Shown: piece by piece, positions 24,990 to 33,054 of the stretch | How the letters are laid out: every line of letters starts with the position of its first letter | Numbering within the stretch: the stretch's first letter is position 1 | Origin: Corynebacterium parakroppenstedtii | GTDB lineage: Bacteria > Actinomycetota > Actinomycetes > Mycobacteriales > Mycobacteriaceae | Direction: 5' to 3' | Length of the DNA stretch: 64,000 nt | Assembly: GCF_019754935.1 (NCBI RefSeq) | Contig: NZ_JAGSOA010000002.1 | Location: 62,001 to 126,000 of the forward strand | The notes under the pieces: generated by a model | Told to the model about the DNA's origin: nothing | Seen by the model: only the letters and a program-made list of their open reading frames with translations | Databases searched by the model: none | Made by a program: the position numbers and the translations under genes

Positions 24990-25718
24990 ATGAAAGATCA
25001 CAACGCGCAACAGAGCCAGCGACGCTACTCTCGGTCTTCGCTGGTTGTCCACGACATCACGAAATCGTTCGCCTCAAACCCAGTGTTGACGGGTATTTCC
25101 TTGGAGATCGGTCAGGGTGAATCCGTCGCGGTCATGGGGCCGTCGGGTTCGGGCAAGTCCACTCTTTTGCATTGCATGTCCGGCGTGCTCGTCCCTGACG
25201 ACGGTGAAATCCGGTACGGCGATACCGTCGTCTCACGGCTGAATGATGCGAAAAGGTCAGCGCTCCGGCTGCGCGAGTTCGGGTTTGTGTTCCAAGATGG
25301 GCAGCTCCTTCCGGAGCTCACGGCTCAGGAAAACGTGGCTCTCCCGGCGATTTTGCAGGGGACTTCTCGAAGGCACGCTTATGCCGACGCCGCCGACATG
25401 CTGAAGCGCTTGGGGCTCGGGAAGTTGATCCGTCGTAGGCCTGGAAAGATGTCTGGTGGTCAGGCGCAACGCGTGGCCATCGCGCGAGCCATCGCAGCCA
25501 AACCGGCAATTATTTTTGCCGATGAGCCGACAGGCGCTCTCGACCAATCGACCGGCCACGAAGTCATGCAGCAGCTGATTGCGATTACCGAGCAAGCTGG
25601 CTCGACCTTGGTGATGGTGACTCATGATCAAAGTGTCGCGAATTGGTGCCAGCGTCGGATTGAGATTCGTGATGGCATCATTCATGACGATCGCATGCTC
25701 TCCGGGGCGGTGAGCTAA
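24990..25718 (+). CDS. ABC transporter ATP-binding protein (MacB/LolD type)
   Basis: A 242-residue ATPase. Walker A is GPSGSGKST, the Q loop is FGFVFQDGQLLPELTA, the signature is MSGGQAQRVAIARA, Walker B is AIIFADEPTGALD, and the switch His is in MVTHDQS. This subtype drives FtsX-like permeases that export peptides, antibiotics or lipids. Its stop is directly followed by the ATG of the permease. It diverges from the two-component genes, 131 bases apart. Confidence 0.95.
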   Translation: MKDHNAQQSQRRYSRSSLVVHDITKSFASNPVLTGISLEIGQGESVAVMGPSGSGKSTLLHCMSGVLVPDDGEIRYGDTVVSRLNDAKRSALRLREFGFVFQDGQLLPELTAQENVALPAILQGTSRRHAYADAADMLKRLGLGKLIRRRPGKMSGGQAQRVAIARAIAAKPAIIFADEPTGALDQSTGHEVMQQLIAITEQAGSTLVMVTHDQSVANWCQRRIEIRDGIIHDDRMLSGAVS

Positions 25719-27110
25719 ATGGCTGTTTCCTTGTCGACGCTTTCCCACCTGGGTGTTCAATTGCAAAAAGCGTCCCATAGGGCGGGGACGGGGAATAAGT
25801 GGCTCTCTGCGTTAGCGGTGTTTGCCTTTACCGTGAGTACGTGGATGGCTATGACCGTTGCCGGCGGGACGTGGATGTTCTACGAACGTTATCGTCACCC
25901 GACGGTGGCCTCACTCCACGACATGAGTGGTGAGTTACGGCAAGTATATGTTGGTCTTGCGGCCGTTGCCTGTGCTTTCGTTGTTCCCGCGATGATGTCC
26001 CTTGTAGCACAATCAGCGGTGTTAGGGGCTTCCGGCCGCGAGAGGCGCTTAGCAACGCTCAGGCTGCTGGGATTATCCAACAGAGACATCACGCGGCTCA
26101 CCTTGGTAGAAACCAGTGCGCTGGCATTCGCCGGTTTGGCGCTTGGAACTGTGCTGTACGTCGTCGCGGCACCAGCGTGGTCGCTAGTTAGTTTCCAAAA
26201 CACCCGCATCGGTCTGTGGGAAATTCTTTTACCGTGGTGGGGTTATCCGGCGTTATGGGTAATCATCCTTGTCCTTGCAGCGGTAGCTGCAGTGGTTGGT
26301 CTCAAGCGCGTCATGGTGTCGCCACTGGGAGTCTCAAAACGGGACGTTCCCAGGGCACTTAAATTCTGGCGCCTCATCATTTTTGTTGTGATCGTTGTGA
26401 CTGCCCGCGTCGTCTTATCTCACATCAACGCTGATTCTGTCAATGTCGGGTGGTCTCTGGTTATCATCGCGGGAATTCTGTATGTCGTTGTGTTCGGTAT
26501 CAACCTTGTGGTGCCCTGGCTCATCCAGTTCGCAGCCCGTATATCAAGCTTTCTTCCGGGGAAGCTCAATTTCTTAGCTACGCGTCGAGTGATGACAGAC
26601 GGGCGTACCGCATGGAAGCGGACGAATGCGCTGACGTTCCTCGCACTCCTGTTGGGGTACGTGGCTGTCATGCCGAAGAATCCGGGGGATGAGTTGGGTG
26701 ACCCCACAATCAATCGGGACACGGTGACTGGAGCTGTCGTCACCTACGGTGTTGGCTTACTCGTGTCGATTAGTGGAACCCTGTTGAACCAGGCATCCTC
26801 AGTCTTTGAAGAAGCAGAACTTACTCGTGCGCTTGGTTTTATGGGTGTCCCGTCGTCATTGCATAGGAGAGTTGCGATGAAACAGACGTTTTATCCGCTT
26901 CTGATGACTAGTGGTTTGACCTTTCTCCTCGGCCTGTACTTGGGTTGGTTTTCCTACAGCCGGTTTGACAAGGATCTTTCGGCCGGTCCGCAATTAACAT
27001 GGATTATCGGCGTCTTTGTCATGAGCCTGGTGTTGTCGGTGGTCGCAACAGTTTGTGTTGACCCCTTGCGTCAGAAGCAGATCACCCAGCATGTTCGCCG
27101 GAATGACTAG
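25719..27110 (+). CDS. FtsX-like ABC transporter permease
   Basis: A 463-residue membrane protein with about ten hydrophobic segments and no large extracellular MacB domain. It has the FtsX-type GASGRERRLATLRLLGLSNR coupling region after the third helix and a related one (LTRALGFMGVPSSLHRRVAM) near the C-terminus. It forms an exporter with the ATPase encoded just upstream. The facing two-component system suggests a resistance or envelope-stress role (inference). Confidence 0.87.
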   Translation: MAVSLSTLSHLGVQLQKASHRAGTGNKWLSALAVFAFTVSTWMAMTVAGGTWMFYERYRHPTVASLHDMSGELRQVYVGLAAVACAFVVPAMMSLVAQSAVLGASGRERRLATLRLLGLSNRDITRLTLVETSALAFAGLALGTVLYVVAAPAWSLVSFQNTRIGLWEILLPWWGYPALWVIILVLAAVAAVVGLKRVMVSPLGVSKRDVPRALKFWRLIIFVVIVVTARVVLSHINADSVNVGWSLVIIAGILYVVVFGINLVVPWLIQFAARISSFLPGKLNFLATRRVMTDGRTAWKRTNALTFLALLLGYVAVMPKNPGDELGDPTINRDTVTGAVVTYGVGLLVSISGTLLNQASSVFEEAELTRALGFMGVPSSLHRRVAMKQTFYPLLMTSGLTFLLGLYLGWFSYSRFDKDLSAGPQLTWIIGVFVMSLVLSVVATVCVDPLRQKQITQHVRRND

Positions 27111-27166
27111 CCGATGTCCCAGGTATCACGGCCTAGGTATCACGGCCCAGGCATCGCGCCTAGTCG

Positions 27167-28273
27167 TCACGGAATCCTCTTCGTCCATGCGTCATTACCG
27201 AATTTGGTGCTGACCAGTTCCTCCGCTTCCTTGATATCCGCGTCCGTCAGCGACGCGGGCGTCGCACCGTACCGCGTCATGAACTCTTGAGCCATGGTGT
27301 CGATGATCGTCTCACGGGGAACACCAGTTTGCCGCCGCAAAGGATCAACGCGCTTATTAGCCGACGCTAATCCTTTTGATGACACCTTGACCTTCCCGAT
27401 ACGGAGGACATCCATCATCTTGTCGGCGTCGATGTTGTAGCTCATCGTGGTGTGATGCAGGATCGCTCCGCCACGGCGCTTTTGCGCAGCTCCGCCGATT
27501 TTTCCGCCGTCGGAGGTGATGTCGTTAATGGGGACATACCAGGCGTTGACGCCGTGCTTGGCTAGCGCTGCTAGTACCCACTGGTCGAGGTATTCGTAGG
27601 ATGCTACGTACGAATAGCCCTGGACGAGGTCGATGGGCGCGTAGAGCGAATAGGTAATGCAGTTTCCGCCCTCCATAAACATGGCGCCGCCACCCGAGAT
27701 TCGACGCACGGGAGTAATTCCGTATTTGTCGATTCCTTCTTGGTTTAATTCATTTGAATACGATTGGTAAGAACCAAAGACGACGGCTTTATCGTCCCAT
27801 TCCCAGAAACGGAGGGTGGGGCCGCGACGCCCATCGGCGACCTGGTTCAAGAGCAGCTCGTCAAGAGCGACGTTGACTGGGGTGGGGAGGACGCCGGGGC
27901 GAAGAATGTCCCATTCGTAATCGGTGAAATCTTTGCCGCCGGAGACCGCTCGTTTCACGGTGACGGCAATGTCATGAATGGTTAATCCCTCGAGGTCGAG
28001 ATTGTCGAAATGAGCTAATGCGGAATTTAATCGCGATTCAAGTGCTTCAGTGGACGCGGACGTTTTTGTTCCTACCAATGCCGGGGCAATTTCGTCATAG
28101 GCTTCATCGGGCTCGAGGAAGAAGTCCCCGGAGAGGCGTAATGATGTGATGCTGTCATTCTCGACGGTGGTGTCAATAACAATGAGTTTCCCGCCAGGCA
28201 CTTTGAGCTCAAAGTGAATAGGGCGTGCCGACGAGGCCTGAGTATCTGACGAGGGCTGAGTATCTGTTGACAT
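27167..28273 (-). CDS. lipoate-protein ligase A family protein with N-terminal accessory domain
   Basis: A 368-residue protein. Residues about 18-110 (HFELKVPGGKLIVIDTTVEN, LRLSGDFFLEPDEA) form the small accessory domain usually C-terminal in LplA or a separate LplB. The catalytic BPL/LplA domain follows: RFWEWDDKAVVFGSYQS, RRISGGGAMFMEGGNCITYS and DGGKIGGAAQKRRGGAILHH with the lipoyl/AMP-binding lysine. It attaches lipoate to dehydrogenase E2 or GcvH proteins. The inverted domain order is known in some Gram-positive and archaeal ligases. The ATG at 28273 sits 7 bases after a TATAAT box. Confidence 0.87.
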   Translation of the reverse strand: MSTDTQPSSDTQASSARPIHFELKVPGGKLIVIDTTVENDSITSLRLSGDFFLEPDEAYDEIAPALVGTKTSASTEALESRLNSALAHFDNLDLEGLTIHDIAVTVKRAVSGGKDFTDYEWDILRPGVLPTPVNVALDELLLNQVADGRRGPTLRFWEWDDKAVVFGSYQSYSNELNQEGIDKYGITPVRRISGGGAMFMEGGNCITYSLYAPIDLVQGYSYVASYEYLDQWVLAALAKHGVNAWYVPINDITSDGGKIGGAAQKRRGGAILHHTTMSYNIDADKMMDVLRIGKVKVSSKGLASANKRVDPLRRQTGVPRETIIDTMAQEFMTRYGATPASLTDADIKEAEELVSTKFGNDAWTKRIP

Positions 28274-28280
28274 GCGCCCG

Positions 28281-28286
28281 ATTATA
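28281..28286 (-). promoter_or_regulatory. consensus -10 TATAAT, leaderless ligase gene
   Basis: On the minus strand TATAAT is followed by 7 bases and the ATG at 28273, leaving no room for a ribosome site. Confidence 0.6.
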
Positions 28287-28373
28287 GGTGGTCTCACGTA
28301 AGTTCTTTAGAGGGCAAGGGTTTGGCTACCCATAATAATGTTTCTCGTTCTATGCGGGTTTGACTATTTTTGC

Positions 28374-28379
28374 TAATGT
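28374..28379 (+). promoter_or_regulatory. extended -10 TGC-TAATGT, leaderless first doxX gene
   Basis: TG one base ahead of TAATGT, then 7 bases and ATG at 28387. Confidence 0.5.
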
Positions 28380-28386
28380 AGTTGAT

Positions 28387-28887
28387 ATGTCAACGAAACT
28401 GGATCCTTTCTTCCGCGACGCAGGCCTGTTTATCTTCCGCCTCGTCCTTGGTTTTCTTTTTGTCATGCACGGCTGGCAAAACGCCGTCACAAAGGGTTGG
28501 GGGAGTACTCGTGATTCCTTCGCAGCCATGAACATTCCCGCCACCGATATTGCAGCAACCCTGGCAAGCTGGGGTGAACTGATCACTGGCGTTCTCCTCA
28601 TCCTGGGGCTTCTTACCCGCCTCAGCAGCCTTGTCCTCGTCATCGATATGGCCGGTGCATTCTGGTTCGTGCACAAGGACGCCGGCTTGTGGAGCAGCGA
28701 CGGCGGCTACGAATACGTCCTCGTCTTGGGCGCGTGCGCACTCCTTCTCCTCTTGACCGGTCCCGGCGCGGTCAGCGTCGACAAGCTCTTGTTTGGGCGG
28801 AAGAAGAAATCTTCCGACGCACCCGCGGCACCTGTGTCCAGCGAGATCGCTCAGCCCCGTGATGGCGTAGAACCCACCGTCGCATAA
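28387..28887 (+). CDS. DoxX family membrane protein
   Basis: A 166-residue four-helix DoxX protein. It has FRLVLGFLFVMHGWQNAV with the family HGW motif, ASWGELITGVLLILGLLTRL and a C-terminal Lys/Ala/Pro tail. In mycobacteria DoxX works with SodA and SseA in a membrane oxidoreductase complex; no such partners are nearby here. A second, shorter DoxX gene follows 107 bases later. The start is set by the leaderless promoter. Confidence 0.88.
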   Translation: MSTKLDPFFRDAGLFIFRLVLGFLFVMHGWQNAVTKGWGSTRDSFAAMNIPATDIAATLASWGELITGVLLILGLLTRLSSLVLVIDMAGAFWFVHKDAGLWSSDGGYEYVLVLGACALLLLLTGPGAVSVDKLLFGRKKKSSDAPAAPVSSEIAQPRDGVEPTVA

Positions 28888-28981
28888 AACGGGGTCACTA
28901 TCCCCGCGATGTTCATCACCCTGATGTTCATCCTCGCGATGCGCGGAAACCTATGTTTTCCGGCTAGGGGTCCAGCTCGGG

Positions 28982-28987
28982 TACGGT
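28982..28987 (+). promoter_or_regulatory. -10 hexamer TACGGT, leaderless second doxX gene
   Basis: TACGGT, 7 bases, then ATG at 28995; another ATG at 28989 lies too close to the hexamer. Confidence 0.4.
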
Positions 28988-28994
28988 CATGTTT

Positions 28995-29405
28995 ATGAAT
29001 AAACCGGAGGTTCGTGACGCGGCACTTCTCTTGCTGCGCATTGTCGTCGGTTTGATCTTCATTGCTCACGGCTGGGATAAAGCGATGATGACGGGCTTAT
29101 CCGCAACCGGGGGACAATTTGATCAGCTGGGGATCCCTCAGCCAGAGCTGATCGCTGCTCTGGTCTCATTCGTCGAAATGATCGGCGGCGCCATGATCTT
29201 TGTGGGGATCCTGGCACCTGCTGCCTCTGTTGTCCTCTTCATGGACATGGTCGGTGCACTCTGGTTTGTCCATCTTCATCGAGGCTTCTTTGTCGCAAAT
29301 GGTGGAGTGGAATTCGTCGCACTCCTCGTGGTTACTCTCATAGTGATCGCCATCTTTGGTGCCGGCCGGGCTAGCCTCGATTACTTCTTCCAGCGACGAT
29401 CCTGA
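28995..29405 (+). CDS. DoxX family membrane protein, second copy
   Basis: A 136-residue DoxX protein, paralogous to the preceding one: LRIVVGLIFIAHGWDKAMMTG, FVEMIGGAMIFVGIL, LFMDMVGALWFVH. It lacks the long C-terminal tail. It may start at 28989 (two residues longer). Tandem DoxX copies with slightly different lengths suggest a heteromer or different partners (inference). Confidence 0.88.
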   Translation: MNKPEVRDAALLLLRIVVGLIFIAHGWDKAMMTGLSATGGQFDQLGIPQPELIAALVSFVEMIGGAMIFVGILAPAASVVLFMDMVGALWFVHLHRGFFVANGGVEFVALLVVTLIVIAIFGAGRASLDYFFQRRS

Positions 29406-29490
29406 CGATTCTGGAGCTGCTACTTTGGAAAGGCTGTTCTGGGGTAGTTGCCCTGAGGTGACGGTGTGGTCGGCATGATGAAGGGGAATT

Positions 29491-30300
29491 ATGGAGTGCA
29501 GTGAAGTGCGTCAAGCACTATCAGCGCGCATAGACGGTGAACGGTCCCGCGCAACCTGGGACGACGACGTGATCGACGCCCACTTGGCGGAATGCGAAGA
29601 CTGTCAAAACTGGTACACCCAAGCACTGACCCTCGGGCGCACCTTGCGCGTGGCTCCCGCTGACGACTCCGAATCCATTCCCGATTTTTCCGAGTCCCTC
29701 GTCCAATCCGTGCCAGAAGATCAACTGCCACATCGCCGGTCATGGCGAGTGATTTCTCTATCTTTATCCCGGATCGCCCTCATTGTTTTAGGGCTCATTT
29801 ATGTCGGCTGGGCCATCTATTTATTAAGTCATTCGACGACGCTCACCGGCAGCCCGGTCCCGTCGGGTGGTGACTCCGATGGCGCAGTAGGGGATTCCCA
29901 CGACCCCGACGTCGCACGATTATTTATCGATGCCGCCGCCATGCGTTTATCCCTCGGGTTCTCGCTCTTCTGGTGTGCGTGGCGTCCACGAATGACCGCC
30001 GGAATGATCCCCCTCTTCGGTGCCCTATGGGCCTTTACCGCGGGTTTCGCCTCCAGGGACATTGTCCTCGGGCTTGCCACACCTCAGCAGCTGATGGGCC
30101 TCGTTCTCTTCATCGTTACTGTCCTCGTCATGGTGTGGTGTTGGTTCAGCCACTTCGGGGTCAGCGCCGGCGACGTGACTGGCTCCCTGAAATCATTTAG
30201 CGCCCGGCCGGTGAAGTCCACGTTTTCCGACGCCAGGGAAACGGCCCGCCTCATTGATGAGGCCAATGACGACGTCCACCGTCACGTGGGTGATCGGTAG
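29491..30300 (+). CDS. zinc-finger (anti-sigma-like) membrane protein
   Basis: A 269-residue protein. It begins MECSEVRQALSARIDGE and continues with HLAECEDCQNWY. Cys3, His32, Cys36 and Cys39 form the ZAS/zf-HC2 pattern of anti-sigma factors. After a linker come about four to five membrane helices (about 90-225) and a short C-terminal tail. No sigma-factor gene is adjacent, so its partner is unknown and it may not be an anti-sigma factor at all. AAGGGG precedes the ATG. Confidence 0.65.
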   Translation: MECSEVRQALSARIDGERSRATWDDDVIDAHLAECEDCQNWYTQALTLGRTLRVAPADDSESIPDFSESLVQSVPEDQLPHRRSWRVISLSLSRIALIVLGLIYVGWAIYLLSHSTTLTGSPVPSGGDSDGAVGDSHDPDVARLFIDAAAMRLSLGFSLFWCAWRPRMTAGMIPLFGALWAFTAGFASRDIVLGLATPQQLMGLVLFIVTVLVMVWCWFSHFGVSAGDVTGSLKSFSARPVKSTFSDARETARLIDEANDDVHRHVGDR

Positions 30301-30376
30301 GCTGCCTAGCAGTGACTTCGTTTATGCCGGGGGGTTCGACCGCGTCGGGGGCCTTCCCGGCGCCGGGGAGCGTGGT

Positions 30377-32077
30377 TTATTTCCAGCTCGGAAGCCACAT
30401 ATGGGCATCCCATTCAGAACCGGACAAGGGCATGGCCACCATGAGCGGCAGGAAGTAAATAAACATCGCGACCACCGCGCCCAGGTAGAGGCACGCCAGG
30501 ATGGATCCGGTGTCATTGATCCACAGCGATTTCACACGGGCCCAGCGCGAGGACGAGGCAGCGCGCATCGCCACACTTCCCGACGCTCCTACCGCGCGCG
30601 GTCGAACGCGCGACGAGCCCGGGTTTCCCGCGGGACCAGACTGTGCACCAGCCCGACGTCGGCTAGAAACCCCTTGCCGACGCCGTGACAGGTAGCCTCC
30701 AAGATGCCTGCCCAAAGCGCGGTTCTTTAAACGAGAATCCGCGATGGACCACGAATATAGCTGCCCCAGGCACAGCGCAATGGCCATGATGAGGAATGGG
30801 ATCATGTTCGTTGCGTAGAAGAAGTACGTCTGGCGGTCTACATCCGTGAGCCACGGCAGGAATCCGGCGGCATACCCGACCACGGGCACGGCCCAGCGCC
30901 GATCTTTACCGACAATCCAACACCACGTGGCCCACGCGATGACAGGAACAGATATCCACCAAATAATGGGTGTGCCGAAGAGCATCTGCGCGTAGTGGGT
31001 ACCGTCGTCGTGAACGGAGTCGTAGTAAACCATGGGCCGTGTAGAGGCCAACCAGGACCACGGTTTGGATTCCCACGGATGATAATGCCCATTGGAATTC
31101 GTTAAGGTCGCATGGAACTGAAGCACTTGCTGCTGGTAGTACAGCCAGTTACTCAAAGGAGAGGGAACGTGTTTCAGAATGCTTCCATCCTCAATGAGCC
31201 CCGATTCTTTAGCATGCCTGTACACACTGTTTTCGTCAGCAAACCAGGCGCGCCACGTGAACATGTAGACCGCCAGGGGGAGAATAGCCAGCGATGCGAT
31301 CGTGGGGAATGTGTCTCTACGCAGCGTTCCCACCACGGGGCGTTGCACGCCGAAGCGACGCCGGCGAGCCACATCGGCCATGACCGACAGCAATCCGAAG
31401 AAGAAAATGTAGAAGAGACCTGACCATTTTACTCCGGTAGCCAAACCAATGCTGATTCCGGCGGCGAATCTCCACCACCGATATCCCATGCGTGGTCCCC
31501 AGGGCGAATCCGACATTCGGTCCTCATGACGGACTTTTTTCATCCGGTCCTGCATCTGTTGTGCATCGCATACCAACAGATATGCCGCCGCCACCACAAA
31601 TAAGCATTGGAAAACGTCCAGCATTGCCGTACGTTGTGTGACTAGTAGAACGCCATCGCAGACGGCGATAATGCCCGCCATGCAGGCGATCATGGTGGAG
31701 TCCGCCAAGCGTTTCACGGTGCCCATAATCAGTAGGATGATGATGACGCCACAGGTCGCGGAGGCCGCCCGCCACCCAAACGCGTTGTAGCCAAAGAGCC
31801 ACTCGGACATCATTTCGATCTGTTTGCCCACTGGCGGGTGCACCACCAAGCCGTACGCGGGATTTTCTTCAATTCCACCAACGAAGGGGTTACTCCACGA
31901 TCTCACCATTTGCCACGCTTGCGGTGCGTAATGCTTTTCGTCGAAGACCGGGGCACCTTTATCCGTCGGCGAACCCAAACCGATGAATCGCGTCAAAAAG
32001 GCCATAATGCCTATCACGATTTGGGCCCACCGGTAGGGCGAAATGAGAGGTGTCGGCGAAGAATTCCGGGCAGTCAC
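30377..32077 (-). CDS. pmt: protein O-mannosyltransferase (GT39)
   Basis: A 566-residue multi-pass membrane enzyme that transfers mannose from polyprenyl phosphate to exported proteins. The catalytic acid pair is in PVFDEKHYAPQ (Asp46-Glu47), followed by a VVHPPVGKQ loop and WLASTRPMVYYDS in the large external loop. Between the last two membrane helices lies a basic, Ser/Arg-rich segment (about 449-515) that looks disordered and is not expected in this place. It diverges from rsmI by 37 bases, as Rv1002c-Rv1003 do in M. tuberculosis. Confidence 0.93.
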   Translation of the reverse strand: MTARNSSPTPLISPYRWAQIVIGIMAFLTRFIGLGSPTDKGAPVFDEKHYAPQAWQMVRSWSNPFVGGIEENPAYGLVVHPPVGKQIEMMSEWLFGYNAFGWRAASATCGVIIILLIMGTVKRLADSTMIACMAGIIAVCDGVLLVTQRTAMLDVFQCLFVVAAAYLLVCDAQQMQDRMKKVRHEDRMSDSPWGPRMGYRWWRFAAGISIGLATGVKWSGLFYIFFFGLLSVMADVARRRRFGVQRPVVGTLRRDTFPTIASLAILPLAVYMFTWRAWFADENSVYRHAKESGLIEDGSILKHVPSPLSNWLYYQQQVLQFHATLTNSNGHYHPWESKPWSWLASTRPMVYYDSVHDDGTHYAQMLFGTPIIWWISVPVIAWATWCWIVGKDRRWAVPVVGYAAGFLPWLTDVDRQTYFFYATNMIPFLIMAIALCLGQLYSWSIADSRLKNRALGRHLGGYLSRRRQGVSSRRRAGAQSGPAGNPGSSRVRPRAVGASGSVAMRAASSSRWARVKSLWINDTGSILACLYLGAVVAMFIYFLPLMVAMPLSGSEWDAHMWLPSWK

Positions 32078-32114
32078 GGCAATTAGTATGCCAGCCGTAT
32101 GGGAAGCTAGACAT

Positions 32115-32984
32115 ATGAGTCAGGATAATTCGTCCTATCGTGGCGGTATCGTCGTCGCGGGAACGCCATTGGGCAATATCGATGACGCGTCGCCACGGCT
32201 GCGTCATGCCCTCGCCACCGCAGACGTTGTCGCAGCAGAAGACACCCGTCGAGCACGAAATCTTGCCAATGCGTTGGGTATCGACATTGCTGGGCGCCTG
32301 GTGTCGAATTTTGATCACAATGAATCCAGCCGCGTCGATGCCCTCATCTCAGAAGCCCAGCGTGGTAGAACTGTCCTCATCATTTCCGACGCCGGTATGC
32401 CCGTTATCTCCGACCCAGGGTTTCCCGTTGTGGAACGAGCTCATGACGAAGGAATCCATGTGGGCTGTATCCCGGGCCCATCAGCCGTGACCACCGCGCT
32501 GGCGATGTCGGGCCTGCACGTTGGCACTTTCTGTTTTGACGGTTTTGTGCCGCGGAAGACCGGGGCCCGTCGTGAGTGGTTATCGTCGTTAGTCACAGAA
32601 CGACGCGCGTGCGTGTTCTTCGAATCACCTCACCGAATTGAAGAGACCTTGAACGCGGCGGTGGACATCCTCGGTGGTCATCGCCGTGCGGCTGTGTGCC
32701 GTGAACTCACCAAGCTTTATGAGGAGGTTCGTCGCGGCACGCTGGAGGACCTTGCAGCGTGGGCTGCGGAGGGGATCCGCGGTGAGATCACCGGCGTCCT
32801 GGAAGGCGCTCGTGAAGCGAACACTCATCCGCCGGTGGAGGAGCTCATTGACGATGTTGAAGCACGGGTGCAGGCTGACGGTCTTCGTCTCAAGGACGCG
32901 TGCAAAGTTGTCGCTGACCAGTGGGGGATGCGGAAAAAGGATCTTTACGAGGCCGTCGTCGACGCCAGAAAGGCGAGCGAATAG
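32115..32984 (+). CDS. rsmI: 16S rRNA (cytidine(1402)-2'-O)-methyltransferase
   Basis: A 289-residue RsmI. It has GIVVAGTPLGNIDDASPR, VAAEDTRRARNL, the SAM-binding ISDAGMPVISDPGF, GCIPGPSAVTTALAMSGL and FFESPHRIEETL. It methylates the ribose of C1402 in the ribosomal P site. The ATG at 32115 is chosen by the family start; the frame continues 72 bases upstream into the pmt region. Confidence 0.96.
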   Translation: MSQDNSSYRGGIVVAGTPLGNIDDASPRLRHALATADVVAAEDTRRARNLANALGIDIAGRLVSNFDHNESSRVDALISEAQRGRTVLIISDAGMPVISDPGFPVVERAHDEGIHVGCIPGPSAVTTALAMSGLHVGTFCFDGFVPRKTGARREWLSSLVTERRACVFFESPHRIEETLNAAVDILGGHRRAAVCRELTKLYEEVRRGTLEDLAAWAAEGIRGEITGVLEGAREANTHPPVEELIDDVEARVQADGLRLKDACKVVADQWGMRKKDLYEAVVDARKASE

Positions 32985-33054
32985 GCGGAGCTTAAGAGTT
33001 GCTGAAAACTGAGTAGCAATTGAATAAAAAAGAGTCCTGTTACATAGTGGACGA

